From Flavobacterium sp. (GTDB lineage: Bacteria > Bacteroidota > Bacteroidia > Flavobacteriales > Flavobacteriaceae), in the NCBI RefSeq assembly GCF_013823965.1, contig NZ_PNNA01000021.1:1-35620 (forward strand): 35,620 nucleotides of DNA. Direction: 5' to 3'. Numbering within the stretch: the stretch's first letter is position 1; each line of letters begins with the position of its first letter. Shown here piece after piece: positions 8,816 through 16,823 of this stretch. The notes beneath the pieces were generated by a model. The model was not told where the DNA came from. It made no database searches and worked only from the letters and a program-made list of their open reading frames with translations. The position numbers and the translations under genes were made by a program.

Positions 8816-9133
8816 TTAATACTTCATAATTTCAGTGTCCTTCACTTCCACAGAGCTAATTTGTCGGTACAGATTAATTATGATTGCAACGGCAAGTGCA
8901 GTTTCGGCGGCAGCCACGGCAATAATAAAAATCGAAAAGAAAACGCCTTGCAACACGTCTGGATATAAATATTTGTTGATGATAACAAAGTTTATCGCCG
9001 AAGCGTTTAAAATTAATTCGAGAGAAATTAAAATAGAAATCAAGTTTTTTCTCGTAATAAACCCATAAATACCTATAAAAAACAGAATAGAGGTAAGGGT
9101 AAAAATTTCATAAATGCTAATTCCGGCTATCAT
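8816..9133 (-). CDS. nuoK: NADH-quinone oxidoreductase subunit K
   Basis: A 105-residue protein with three membrane helices. NLISILISLELILNASAINF contains the conserved membrane glutamate in the family context (usually LMGLEIMLNA), and AAAETALAVAIIINLY gives the second one. It belongs to the E-channel region of the complex I membrane arm. Its ATG overlaps the nuoJ stop by 4 bases, implying translational coupling. Confidence 0.96.
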   Translation of the reverse strand: MIAGISIYEIFTLTSILFFIGIYGFITRKNLISILISLELILNASAINFVIINKYLYPDVLQGVFFSIFIIAVAAAETALAVAIIINLYRQISSVEVKDTEIMKY

Positions 9134-9651
9134 AATGTGTCGTCGTTTTTAGTTAGTTTGTCTCCTTTTCCAATGATGATGGCTCCAATCATGGCGGCCA
9201 ATAACAAGATACTGATTACTTCAAAAGGTAAGATGAATCCACCTGCTTCGTAGCTTAAAAGTCCCATTCCAATATCTTCAACAGTCGTGGATTTGTAATT
9301 TTCGACAACAATAAAATCAGTTGAATAAATGGTGGCCAAGAAAATGCCCAAGCCAATCAAACAAACCAATCCGGTTAGTAATTTTTTGGACAATTTTGCC
9401 ATTTCCAGTTCCATTTCGATATGGTGAACCAAAAGCACAGAGAAAATGACCAACACAATAATTCCTCCTGCGTAAACCGTCAACTGGACGGCAGCCAAGA
9501 AATTATAATCAATCAAAAAGTAAATTCCCGCCACACCAATGAGTACAAAGAGTAGATAAATAACTGATCGAAGCATTTGGCGACTCGTTACAGAAGCAAT
9601 TGCGAAAACAATCATTATCAATGCCAAGATATAAAATATAATTTTTTCCAT
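9130..9651 (-). CDS. nuoJ: NADH-quinone oxidoreductase subunit J
   Basis: A 173-residue protein with five hydrophobic segments. AVQLTVYAGGIIVLVIFSVL matches the conserved third helix of NuoJ (the pi-bulge helix that moves during turnover). It lies 4 bases after nuoI and overlaps nuoK by 4 bases. Confidence 0.95.
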   Translation of the reverse strand: MEKIIFYILALIMIVFAIASVTSRQMLRSVIYLLFVLIGVAGIYFLIDYNFLAAVQLTVYAGGIIVLVIFSVLLVHHIEMELEMAKLSKKLLTGLVCLIGLGIFLATIYSTDFIVVENYKSTTVEDIGMGLLSYEAGGFILPFEVISILLLAAMIGAIIIGKGDKLTKNDDTL

Positions 9652-9655
9652 AAGA

Positions 9656-10132
9656 TTAATCTTCTACACCAGGCAGTACTTTCGAACCTGGTTTGTTTAA
9701 AACTCTAGTGAGGTATGTTCTGTCGTAAACGGAATTTTCAAAATTCTGCGCCCATTTGATAGCATCGGTAGGACAGGCTTCAATACATAGACTACACATG
9801 GTACACATTCCTAAATGGTAAATATGTTGGTCTATCATTTTTTTCTTTTTGCCTGTTTCAGGATCAATTTGTCTGTCCCAAATGATTTCGATACTTCCGT
9901 TAGGACAAGCTAATTCACATTTTTGGCAACCCGTGCAACGGTGCATATTGTTTTCGTCGTGAGGCATAACTACTTCGCCGCGGAAACGTTCGAACATTTT
10001 TAAAGTGTCTCGATTATCGGGATATTGCTGTGTAATGGCACCTTTTCTGGAATGTAAAAAGTACTTTCCGGTCACACTCATTCCCGTAAGAAGTGTTTTT
10101 ACCGCATTGTATATATCTGAAAAATAACTCAT
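9656..10132 (-). CDS. nuoI: NADH-quinone oxidoreductase subunit I (2[4Fe-4S])
   Basis: A 158-residue peripheral-arm protein with two ferredoxin-type cluster motifs: Cys66, 69, 72, 76 (CTGCQKCELACP) and Cys110, 113, 116, 120 (CTMCSLCIEACP). These bind clusters N6a and N6b, which normally pass electrons from NuoG to NuoB. With no NuoEFG encoded here, this subunit is the likely docking and entry point for an outside donor such as ferredoxin. That is known for related 11-subunit complexes and is inferred here. The gene sits 5 bases after nuoH. Confidence 0.96.
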   Translation of the reverse strand: MSYFSDIYNAVKTLLTGMSVTGKYFLHSRKGAITQQYPDNRDTLKMFERFRGEVVMPHDENNMHRCTGCQKCELACPNGSIEIIWDRQIDPETGKKKKMIDQHIYHLGMCTMCSLCIEACPTDAIKWAQNFENSVYDRTYLTRVLNKPGSKVLPGVED

Positions 10133-10137
10133 AATTA

Positions 10138-11190
10138 TTAAAATTTAATGGTTAATCCAAGCAAGACCATTAATGCCATCAAAACCAAGTTCATTAAGTT
10201 TAAAGGAAGTAAATATTTCCATTCCAATACCAGAAGTTGGTCAATTCTTAATCTTGGAAATGTCCATCTGAACCACATCATTAAAAATACGAGCACCAAT
10301 GTTTTTGCCAAAAACCAAAACACGCCCAGTAATGGAATGGATTCCGTTATTCCAAAAGGAGATAAATAGGCTCCAAAAAATACTGTTGTGGCAATTGCCG
10401 AGATGATAAACATATTAATGAATTCAGCCAAGAAGAAATAGGCAAACTTCATTCCCGAATATTCGGTGTGGAAACCGGCACCCAATTCTGATTCGGCTTC
10501 CACTAAGTCAAAAGGAGCTCTGTTCGTTTCTGCAGTTCCGGCAATCATGTAGATGCAAAAAGCGATAATCGCAGGAATATGTCCTTGCACGATGAGCCAG
10601 CCGCTTTTTTGCACTTCGACAATTTGCGAAAGCTGTAAAGAACCCGTCATTACCACCATTGTCAACAAGGATAATCCAACTGATAATTCGTAACTAATGG
10701 TTTGGACACCGCTTCGCATTGCACCAATCAAGGAAAACTTGTTGTTGCTGCTCCAACCTGCCAATAAAATTCCGATAACTCCAATAGAAGATATGGCGGT
10801 CAAGAAGAAAATACCAATATTAATGTCAAAGGCTTGAAATTCTTTCGAAAAAGGGAAAAGAGATAATGCCATCAAGGCGGTGACGATAACAAAATAAGGA
10901 GCCAAATTGTATAAAAACTTGTCGGCTTTTACGGTAACGGTCAACTCTTTGGAAACTAATTTTAGAGCATCGGCCATTGTTTGTAATAAACCTTGATAAC
11001 CAACCCTGTTTGGGCCCAAACGCAATTGAAACCAAGCAGCAACTCTTCTTTCAAGTAAAACCAAGTATAAACCGGCAACTGCAAAAATAGCGAGGTAAAC
11101 AACGGCTATCAATACCATTTCCACAATACTTGCCGTGGCTTCTGGCATAAGGCTAAAAAGCCATTCGTGAATATTTTTTGTAATGTTCAT
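10138..11190 (-). CDS. nuoH: NADH-quinone oxidoreductase subunit H
   Basis: A 350-residue membrane protein forming the quinone chamber with NuoB and NuoD. RLGPNRVGYQGLLQTMADAL and ETNRAPFDLVEAESELGAG are the signature motifs. The acidic loop residues that couple quinone reduction to pumping are present. It starts 10 bases after the nuoD stop, exactly where 14-subunit operons would carry nuoE, nuoF and nuoG, so there is no space for those genes. Confidence 0.97.
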   Translation of the reverse strand: MNITKNIHEWLFSLMPEATASIVEMVLIAVVYLAIFAVAGLYLVLLERRVAAWFQLRLGPNRVGYQGLLQTMADALKLVSKELTVTVKADKFLYNLAPYFVIVTALMALSLFPFSKEFQAFDINIGIFFLTAISSIGVIGILLAGWSSNNKFSLIGAMRSGVQTISYELSVGLSLLTMVVMTGSLQLSQIVEVQKSGWLIVQGHIPAIIAFCIYMIAGTAETNRAPFDLVEAESELGAGFHTEYSGMKFAYFFLAEFINMFIISAIATTVFFGAYLSPFGITESIPLLGVFWFLAKTLVLVFLMMWFRWTFPRLRIDQLLVLEWKYLLPLNLMNLVLMALMVLLGLTIKF

Positions 11191-11200
11191 AGAATTAATT

Positions 11201-12319
11201 TTATCGGTCGATATCAGGGATTACAAGGTCTAAAGTCGCCATGGTTGCTACTAAATCTCCAATTTTTCCTCCTACGGCGATGTGATTTAATAAAGATAAA
11301 TTTGAGAATCCTGGCGAACGGAATTTCATTCGATACGGATTTTTTGTCCCCGTACTGTTGATATAAACACCTAATTCTCCTCTGGCAGTTTCTACTTTTT
11401 CGTAATATTCTCCTTCTGGTAATTTAATTACGGCATTGGTAGCCACTTTAAATTCTCCTTCTGGAATATTGTCAATTAATTGTTCGATTATTGACAGTGA
11501 TTCCCACATTTCCATAACCCTGACTTGGTATCGGGCAAAAGTATCGCCTTCTGTTTTCAAGACTTCGTTGAATGTTACTTTATCGTAAGCGCTGTAAGAA
11601 TGGTGTTTTCTTACATCGCAAGAATAGCCGGAAGCACGGCCAACTGGGCCAGAAGCTCCAAAAGATATCGCATCTTCTTTGGATAAAATTCCAATGCCTT
11701 TCATCCTTTTTTGGAAAATAACATTTCCGGTTAAAAGCGTGTCGTATTCAGGTAATTTTGTTTTGAAATGGGCGATGAATTCTTTCGTTCTTTTTACAAA
11801 ATTCGGGTGAATGTCAAACATTAATCCGCCGGGAATATTGTAATTCATCGTCAAACGTGCGCCACAAGTTTCTTCAAAAATATCGTTGATCATTTCGCGA
11901 TCCCTGAAACCGTAGAAATACGTTGTCAAAGCGCCAACGTCCATTCCCATAACGCCCCACCACAATGTATGGGAAGCAATTCGGGTCAATTCGTCAACGA
12001 TGGTGCGAATGACTTTCACCCGATCCGGAATTTCTAATTGAAGAGCCTTTTCCACAGTTAGACAGACTGCTTCGTTGTTGATGTGCGAAGAAAGATAATC
12101 CATCCTATCTGTCAAATGCACAATTTGCTGGTAGCTGTCTCGTTCACACATTTTTTCGATGGAACGGTGGATGTATCCTAAATCCGGTTCCACTTTTTTG
12201 ATTATTTCACCGTCAATGGTCAACAGCAAACGCAAAACACCGTGTGTTGCCGGGTGCTGTGGTCCCATATTGATAAAATATTCTTCGGATTTAAAGTTGT
12301 TGGTTATTGTTGTATCCAT
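11201..12319 (-). CDS. nuoD: NADH-quinone oxidoreductase subunit D
   Basis: A 372-residue peripheral subunit related to the large subunit of [NiFe] hydrogenases, lining the quinone pocket. GPQHPATHGVLRL is the quinone-site motif, and the C-terminus ATLDLVIPDIDR is canonical and shows the gene is complete. It lacks the hydrogenase nickel-binding cysteines, as expected for complex I. It is a separate gene, not fused to nuoC as in E. coli and many Bacteroides. It lies 6 bases after nuoC. Confidence 0.97.
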   Translation of the reverse strand: MDTTITNNFKSEEYFINMGPQHPATHGVLRLLLTIDGEIIKKVEPDLGYIHRSIEKMCERDSYQQIVHLTDRMDYLSSHINNEAVCLTVEKALQLEIPDRVKVIRTIVDELTRIASHTLWWGVMGMDVGALTTYFYGFRDREMINDIFEETCGARLTMNYNIPGGLMFDIHPNFVKRTKEFIAHFKTKLPEYDTLLTGNVIFQKRMKGIGILSKEDAISFGASGPVGRASGYSCDVRKHHSYSAYDKVTFNEVLKTEGDTFARYQVRVMEMWESLSIIEQLIDNIPEGEFKVATNAVIKLPEGEYYEKVETARGELGVYINSTGTKNPYRMKFRSPGFSNLSLLNHIAVGGKIGDLVATMATLDLVIPDIDR

Positions 12320-12325
12320 TTTTAC

Positions 12326-12787
12326 TTATTTGATAACCATGTTAATTTCATCTACGTAATCTTTTCTTAGCGGAAACCCATCCCATTCTTCGGTCAAAAA
12401 GAGTCTTTTTAGATTAGGATGATTGGTGAATTTTATTCCAAAGAAATCAAAAACTTCCCTTTCGTGGAATTCAGCAGTACGCCAAATATCACAAACCGTG
12501 TCGAATGTCGGGTTTTTCCGGTCCTCGGTTTTTACTTTTACAACCAGTTGATGTCTGTGGGTTGTAGATTCTAGATGATAAACAACACCCAATTCTTTGC
12601 CCCAATCCATACCAGTCAAGCAAAACAAATAATCGAAATTCGTTTCGGAATTGCTTTTTAATTGCGTCATTAATTGGTGAAGTTGTTCGGAGGGAACGGT
12701 GATGTTTAAAAATTGGGATTTTTCTTCGGTAAATTCTAATTCGGGAATCCAGGTGCTTATTAAATTTTGTAATGCTTCGTTAGTCAT
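12326..12787 (-). CDS. nuoC: NADH-quinone oxidoreductase subunit C
   Basis: A 153-residue (30-kDa-type) subunit of the complex I connecting module. HEREVFDFFGIKFTNHPNLK and EEWDGFPLRKDY match the family signature. I chose the ATG at 12787, 13 bases after the nuoB stop. The frame is open further upstream to an ATG at 12814 and a TTG at 12817, which would add 9 or 10 residues and overlap nuoB, so the start is uncertain. No other oddity. Confidence 0.92.
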   Translation of the reverse strand: MTNEALQNLISTWIPELEFTEEKSQFLNITVPSEQLHQLMTQLKSNSETNFDYLFCLTGMDWGKELGVVYHLESTTHRHQLVVKVKTEDRKNPTFDTVCDIWRTAEFHEREVFDFFGIKFTNHPNLKRLFLTEEWDGFPLRKDYVDEINMVIK

Positions 12788-12800
12788 AACTTTTTTAGTT

Positions 12801-13361
12801 TTATAGTCCTTCATCAAACCCGTCGATAGGGAATACTTTATTTTTCATGCTTTCATTACGTATTTTGGCTTGAAGCATCAACATTCCTTCCAATAAAGCT
12901 TCAGGACGAGGCGGACAACCCGGAACATAAACATCCACGGGAATTACGTGATCGGCTCCTTTTACGACGGAATACGAATTATAAAAGAATGGACCGCCAG
13001 AAATGGCGCAAGCTCCCATAGCAATTACGTATTTTGGTTCGGCCATTTGATCGTACAAACGACGTAAAGCCGGTGCCATTTTGTTGACAATTGTTCCTGC
13101 AATGATAATTAAATCGGCTTGTCTTGGCGAAGGTCGTGCCACTTCAAAACCAAATCTTGAATAATCATGACGGGCGGCTCCAGTTTGCATCATTTCGATA
13201 GCGCAACAGCTGGTTCCAAAATAAAGGGACCAGAGTGAATTGGAACGTCCCCAATTGATGATTTGATCTAATGATGTAACGATTACATTCGCTCCATTTC
13301 CTGCAGGAATTACTTTTCCAGGAAAATCTGCCGGTATTTCAGGCGTGTTGTTTACTCCCAT
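12801..13361 (-). CDS. nuoB: NADH-quinone oxidoreductase subunit B (cluster N2)
   Basis: A 186-residue subunit carrying the terminal cluster N2 that reduces quinone. The ligands are all visible: Cys52-Cys53 ([10 protein letters not shown]), Cys118 (MGACAISGG) and Cys149 (VPGCPPRPE). The ATG at 13361 gives the usual N-terminus and overlaps the nuoA stop by 10 bases. The frame is open upstream inside nuoA, but that extension is not NuoB-like and was left out. Confidence 0.96.
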   Translation of the reverse strand: MGVNNTPEIPADFPGKVIPAGNGANVIVTSLDQIINWGRSNSLWSLYFGTSCCAIEMMQTGAARHDYSRFGFEVARPSPRQADLIIIAGTIVNKMAPALRRLYDQMAEPKYVIAMGACAISGGPFFYNSYSVVKGADHVIPVDVYVPGCPPRPEALLEGMLMLQAKIRNESMKNKVFPIDGFDEGL

Positions 13362-13702
13362 TTTAATGCTCCTTTTTTCCAAGCGTAGGCCAAGCCTAAA
13401 CCTAATATTACTAGAAATATGATAATTTCGACAAAGGCTACCATTCCAATTTTTTGGAAAACGACCGCCCAAGGTATCAAAAATGCTACCTCGACATCAA
13501 AAACCAAGAACAAAATGGCATACAAGTAGTAGCCAACCTTGAATTGAACCCAAGTTGGGCCAATGGTCGTCATACCACTTTCATACGGTTCCCGTTTTTG
13601 TGTATTGTCTGATTTTGGTGAAATTAAATTTGATAAAAAATTGGCACCAGCGACCAGAACGATGCCGGCTAACAAGAAAACTATAATTGCTTCTGAACCC
13701 AT
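13352..13702 (-). CDS. nuoA: NADH-quinone oxidoreductase subunit A
   Basis: A 116-residue membrane protein with three helices. [13 protein letters not shown] matches the conserved loop with its family cysteine position replaced by Ser (typical bacterial form YECG or YESG), and [17 protein letters not shown] is the second signature. It is the first nuo gene. A 95-base gap separates it from korB and holds a promoter-like element and an inverted repeat but no terminator. Confidence 0.95.
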   Translation of the reverse strand: MGSEAIIVFLLAGIVLVAGANFLSNLISPKSDNTQKREPYESGMTTIGPTWVQFKVGYYLYAILFLVFDVEVAFLIPWAVVFQKIGMVAFVEIIIFLVILGLGLAYAWKKGALKWE

Positions 13703-13733
13703 ACTTATTATTTTTATTCGTTTGTTTTAAAAT

Positions 13734-13742
13734 GCAAATTTA
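13734..13742 (-). promoter_or_regulatory. nuoA promoter -7 element
   Basis: The minus strand reads TAAATTTGC, a full match to the Bacteroidetes -7 consensus TAnnTTTGC. Transcription would start near 13729, leaving a leader of about 25 bases before nuoA. There is no good TTG at -33; that position is taken by an inverted repeat (13758-13773). Confidence 0.6.
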
Positions 13743-13757
13743 TGTTAATAAATCTAC

Positions 13758-13773
13758 TTATCCCATAGGATAA
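13758..13773. promoter_or_regulatory. Inverted repeat TTATCC-N4-GGATAA upstream of nuoA
   Basis: Perfect 6-base arms around CATA, centred about 36 bases upstream of the predicted nuoA transcription start, over the -33 region. It is too short and lacks a T-tract for a terminator, so an operator is the better reading. The regulator is not known. Confidence 0.4.
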
Positions 13774-13797
13774 TAAATTTTACTATTAAATTAATTT

Positions 13798-14811
13798 TTA
13801 TTTCACTTCATAGGTTTCACCCGAGAAGAATAAATCATCGGTTTTTGTGAAATTGGAGTTGGCTTTGACTTGTGCAGTCAAGGCATCTTCTCTTTCTTCC
13901 AGAGTAACGTCATCAAAACTTCTGATAACTCCGGTTGCCAATGGATATTCCATTCGAACCAACATGTAATGAAGTGTTGGATCTTTTTCTTTGGCATTGT
14001 GTACCAAAAGATCTTCCTGAGTAATTCCGTTTTCGCCAATGGTTACGACTTCTAATTTCAATCCTTTTAGAACCAATCCTTTGTCCCGATTTTTACCAAA
14101 AATCATTGGTTTTCCGTGTTCAAGATAGATTTGCTTGTCTTCTTTTACGTCTTTATCTGTAAGATGATTGAAACATCCGTCATTGAAAATCACGCAATTT
14201 TGTAATACTTCGATTAAAGAAGTTCCTTTAAATTGATGGGCTTCGGTAAAAATTTGTCCCATTTCTTTTGGACTTCCACCACCAACTCTGGCAAAAAACC
14301 GAGCTTGAGCTCCCAATGCCAATTCTCCGGGAGAAAAAGGAGGTTGTGTATTTCCGTAAGGAGAAGATTTTGTTTTTTGTCCAATCAATGATGTTGGAGA
14401 AAATTGTCCTTTGGTCAACCCGTAAATCTCATTGTTGAATAAAATGATGTTTAAATCGATATTTCTACGCAAAACGTGGATAAAATGGTTCCCACCAATG
14501 GCCATTGCATCACCATCACCCGTTGCAATCCAAACGCTTAAATTGGGATTGGCCAGTTTTACACCTGAAGCAATTCCGGGTGCTCTACCGTGAATACTGT
14601 GAATTCCATACGAATTAATATAATATGGAAAACGTGAAGAACATCCAATTCCAGATACGAAAACCACATTTTCTCTGGCAACGCCCATTTCAGGAAGGAC
14701 TTTTTGCATGGTACGTAAAATTACGTAATCATCACAACCCGGGCACCATCTTACTTCTTGATCACTTGTAAAATCTTTAGAAGTATATTTTTTTTCAGCT
14801 GTAGTTTCCAT
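13798..14811 (-). CDS. korB: 2-oxoglutarate:ferredoxin oxidoreductase, beta subunit
   Basis: A 337-residue thiamine-pyrophosphate subunit of a 2-oxoacid:ferredoxin oxidoreductase. The TPP-binding motif is ATGDGDAMAIGGNHFIHVLR, ending in NIILFNNEIYGLTKGQ. Cluster-ligand cysteines are seen in WCPGC and GIGCSSRF, with a further candidate near FNDGCFNH. With KorA it oxidatively decarboxylates 2-oxoglutarate to succinyl-CoA and reduces ferredoxin. The two-gene layout with a fused gamma-alpha subunit is typical of 2-oxoglutarate enzymes, but other 2-oxoacids cannot be excluded from sequence alone. It begins 2 bases after korA and ends 95 bases before nuoA on the same strand, without an intervening terminator. 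Confidence 0.94.
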   Translation of the reverse strand: METTAEKKYTSKDFTSDQEVRWCPGCDDYVILRTMQKVLPEMGVARENVVFVSGIGCSSRFPYYINSYGIHSIHGRAPGIASGVKLANPNLSVWIATGDGDAMAIGGNHFIHVLRRNIDLNIILFNNEIYGLTKGQFSPTSLIGQKTKSSPYGNTQPPFSPGELALGAQARFFARVGGGSPKEMGQIFTEAHQFKGTSLIEVLQNCVIFNDGCFNHLTDKDVKEDKQIYLEHGKPMIFGKNRDKGLVLKGLKLEVVTIGENGITQEDLLVHNAKEKDPTLHYMLVRMEYPLATGVIRSFDDVTLEEREDALTAQVKANSNFTKTDDLFFSGETYEVK

Positions 14812-14813
14812 AA

Positions 14814-16667
14814 TTATACTAGTTCTTTAAATTTTTGAATTAGATCGTCGTTTGCAAATGGCAATCCTTGTACTTTGTTGAATTGTAAAAATTCAAATTG
14901 GTTGTGTTTGATTTTTAAAATACTGGCAAATTGTCCGCTGTTTAATTCGCAAACAAGAATTTTCTTGAATTTGGACAAAATTTCCTCAGTATTTTTTGGC
15001 ATTGGATTGATGTAATTGAAATGCGCAAAACCAATGTTTTTATACCCTTCTTCATTCATTTGTTTCGCCGCTGAGTGTAAAGAACCATAAGTTCCTCCCC
15101 ATCCAACGATCAATAAATCGCCTTCACTGGCAAATTCAGTTTCCAAGTCCGGTATATTAAATCTAACTCTTTCAATTTTTTCGGCTCTTATGGCGGTCAT
15201 TCTTTCGTGGTTCATTGGCTCATAAGAAATGTTGCCGGTAACCGCGTCTTTTTCTAGACCACCAATTCTGTGTTCCAATCCTGGAGTTCCCGGAACGGCC
15301 CAATTACGAGCCAAGGTATTTTCATCTCTATCATAAGGATGCCAGTTTTCTTTGACTTCCGTAACCTTGTTGTTTTTAATTTCAGGCATTTCGGCAACGG
15401 TTTTAATTTTCCAAGGAGCTGAACCGTTTGCGATATATCCATCAGTCAATAAAATAACCGGAGTCATGTGTTCCAAGGCAAGTCTTGCTGCTTCATAAGC
15501 AAAGTTAAAACAGTTGGCTGGCGTACTTGCGGCAACAACTATTACTGGACTTTCGCCATTTCGACCATACATGGCTTGCAATAAATCAGATTGTTCTGTT
15601 TTTGTTGGCAATCCGGTTGAAGGGCCACCACGTTGAACGTCGACAACCACTAATGGCAATTCGGTCATAATGGCTAAACCAATGGCTTCTCCTTTTAATG
15701 CTAAACCTGGGCCTGATGTTGTGGTGATGGCTAAATCACCTGCAAAAGCGGCTCCAATTGCTGATGTAACACCCGCGATTTCATCTTCTGCTTGAAAGGC
15801 TTTTACGCCAAAGTGTTTGTGTTTTACCAATTCGTGCAATATATCCGTTGCTGGTGTTATTGGATAAGAACCAAGGAATAATTCCAAGCCAGATTTTTCG
15901 GCTGCTGCCAAAAATCCCCAAGCAGTAGCAGTGTTTCCCATAATAATTCTATAGGTTCCACTTTCCATTTTTGCTGGAGAAATCGTGTAGGAGTTAGGTA
16001 TAAGTTCTAAAGTCTCGGCATAATAATACCCAGCATTCAATACTTTGGTATTGGCTTCTACAAGATTAGGTTTGGTTTTGAATTTTTTGTTAAAAAAGTC
16101 AATAGTATGGTCGGTTGAACGATTGTACATCCAATAAATCATTCCTAATGAAAACATGTTTTTGCTTCTGGAAATCGCTTTGTTGTCTAATCCTGCCACA
16201 TCTTTTAGGGCTTCTTTGGTCAGCGATGACATGTCGACTTGAATCACTCTATAATTGTCAAGGCTTCCGTCTTCTAATGGATTTGTTTTATATTCTGCTT
16301 TTTCTAAATTCTTTTTTGAAAACGCATCAGTGTCAACTATTAAAGTATGACCCGGTTTTAAAGCGTATAAATTCGTTTTTAAAGCTGCTGGATTCATGGC
16401 AACCAATAAATCTACATTGTCACCAGGAGTGCTCACTTCTACGCTGCCTATGTGAACTTGAAATCCCGAAACACCATACAAACTTCCTTGTGGAGCTCTA
16501 ATTTCGGAGGGATAATTAGGAAATGTGGCAATGTCGTTACCAAACATTGCTGAAGTATCAGAAAACTGGGTTCCAGTAAGCTGCATTCCGTCACCAGAAT
16601 CACCAACAAATCGGATTACTACAGCTTCAAGGACTTCAGGTTGAAGTTTCGTTTTATTTGCAATCAT
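14814..16667 (-). CDS. korA: 2-oxoglutarate:ferredoxin oxidoreductase, fused gamma-alpha subunit
   Basis: A 617-residue protein. The N-terminal gamma domain (about 1-200) begins with RFVGDSGDGMQLTGTQFSD. The alpha (pyrimidine-binding) domain (about 215-617) has LFLGSYPITPATDILHEL, FQAEDEIAGVTSAIGAAFAG and TTTSGPGLALKGEAIGLA. No ferredoxin (delta) domain or cysteine cluster is present, so electrons leaving the KorB cluster need a separate ferredoxin. One is encoded divergently 156 bases away. The gene is the first of the minus-strand kor-nuo run. A -7-like TAATTTTG (16724-16731, minus strand) and a CRP/FNR-shaped repeat lie upstream. Confidence 0.94.
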   Translation of the reverse strand: MIANKTKLQPEVLEAVVIRFVGDSGDGMQLTGTQFSDTSAMFGNDIATFPNYPSEIRAPQGSLYGVSGFQVHIGSVEVSTPGDNVDLLVAMNPAALKTNLYALKPGHTLIVDTDAFSKKNLEKAEYKTNPLEDGSLDNYRVIQVDMSSLTKEALKDVAGLDNKAISRSKNMFSLGMIYWMYNRSTDHTIDFFNKKFKTKPNLVEANTKVLNAGYYYAETLELIPNSYTISPAKMESGTYRIIMGNTATAWGFLAAAEKSGLELFLGSYPITPATDILHELVKHKHFGVKAFQAEDEIAGVTSAIGAAFAGDLAITTTSGPGLALKGEAIGLAIMTELPLVVVDVQRGGPSTGLPTKTEQSDLLQAMYGRNGESPVIVVAASTPANCFNFAYEAARLALEHMTPVILLTDGYIANGSAPWKIKTVAEMPEIKNNKVTEVKENWHPYDRDENTLARNWAVPGTPGLEHRIGGLEKDAVTGNISYEPMNHERMTAIRAEKIERVRFNIPDLETEFASEGDLLIVGWGGTYGSLHSAAKQMNEEGYKNIGFAHFNYINPMPKNTEEILSKFKKILVCELNSGQFASILKIKHNQFEFLQFNKVQGLPFANDDLIQKFKELV

Positions 16668-16723
16668 AATTTTTAACGGGATTAAATTTTAAAATAGATT
16701 AATTGGGCAACTTTTTGATTTCC

Positions 16724-16731
16724 CAAAATTA
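16724..16731 (-). promoter_or_regulatory. korA promoter -7 element
   Basis: The minus strand reads TAATTTTG, matching TAnnTTTG. The predicted start is near 16718, about 50 bases before the korA ATG. No TTG is seen at -33, which would fit dependence on an activator. Confidence 0.45.
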
Positions 16732-16751
16732 ATTTCACTTCTTGTAATAAA

Positions 16752-16769
16752 ATATGACTTATATCATAT
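16752..16769. promoter_or_regulatory. CRP/FNR-shaped inverted repeat between korA and the ferredoxin gene
   Basis: ATATGA-N6-TCATAT has perfect 6-base arms with the N6 spacing of CRP-type sites (TGTGA-N6-TCACA). It is centred at 16760.5, about 42 bases from the predicted start of korA on one side and about 43 from that of the ferredoxin gene on the other. This is the usual class II activator position for both. The binding protein is unknown. AT-rich sequence makes chance palindromes fairly likely, so confidence is moderate. Confidence 0.45.
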
Positions 16770-16789
16770 AAAAGTAATAAAAAGACATT

Positions 16790-16797
16790 TAATTTTA
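16790..16797 (+). promoter_or_regulatory. Candidate -7 element for the ferredoxin gene
   Basis: TAATTTTA differs from TAnnTTTG only in the last base. The predicted start near 16804 gives a leader of about 20 bases before the ATG at 16824. There is no -33 TTG. Confidence 0.3.
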
Positions 16798-16823
16798 CAC
16801 TATAATTATTAAATATATAAAAC

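Noticed and set aside
13362..13472. Upstream extension of nuoB by 37 codons
   Set aside because: It lies inside nuoA in another frame and is not NuoB-like; the ATG at 13361 gives the normal N-terminus.
16115..16501. Open frame of 128 codons opposite korA
   Set aside because: Shadow of the gamma domain of KorA; Leu/Cys-rich and not protein-like.
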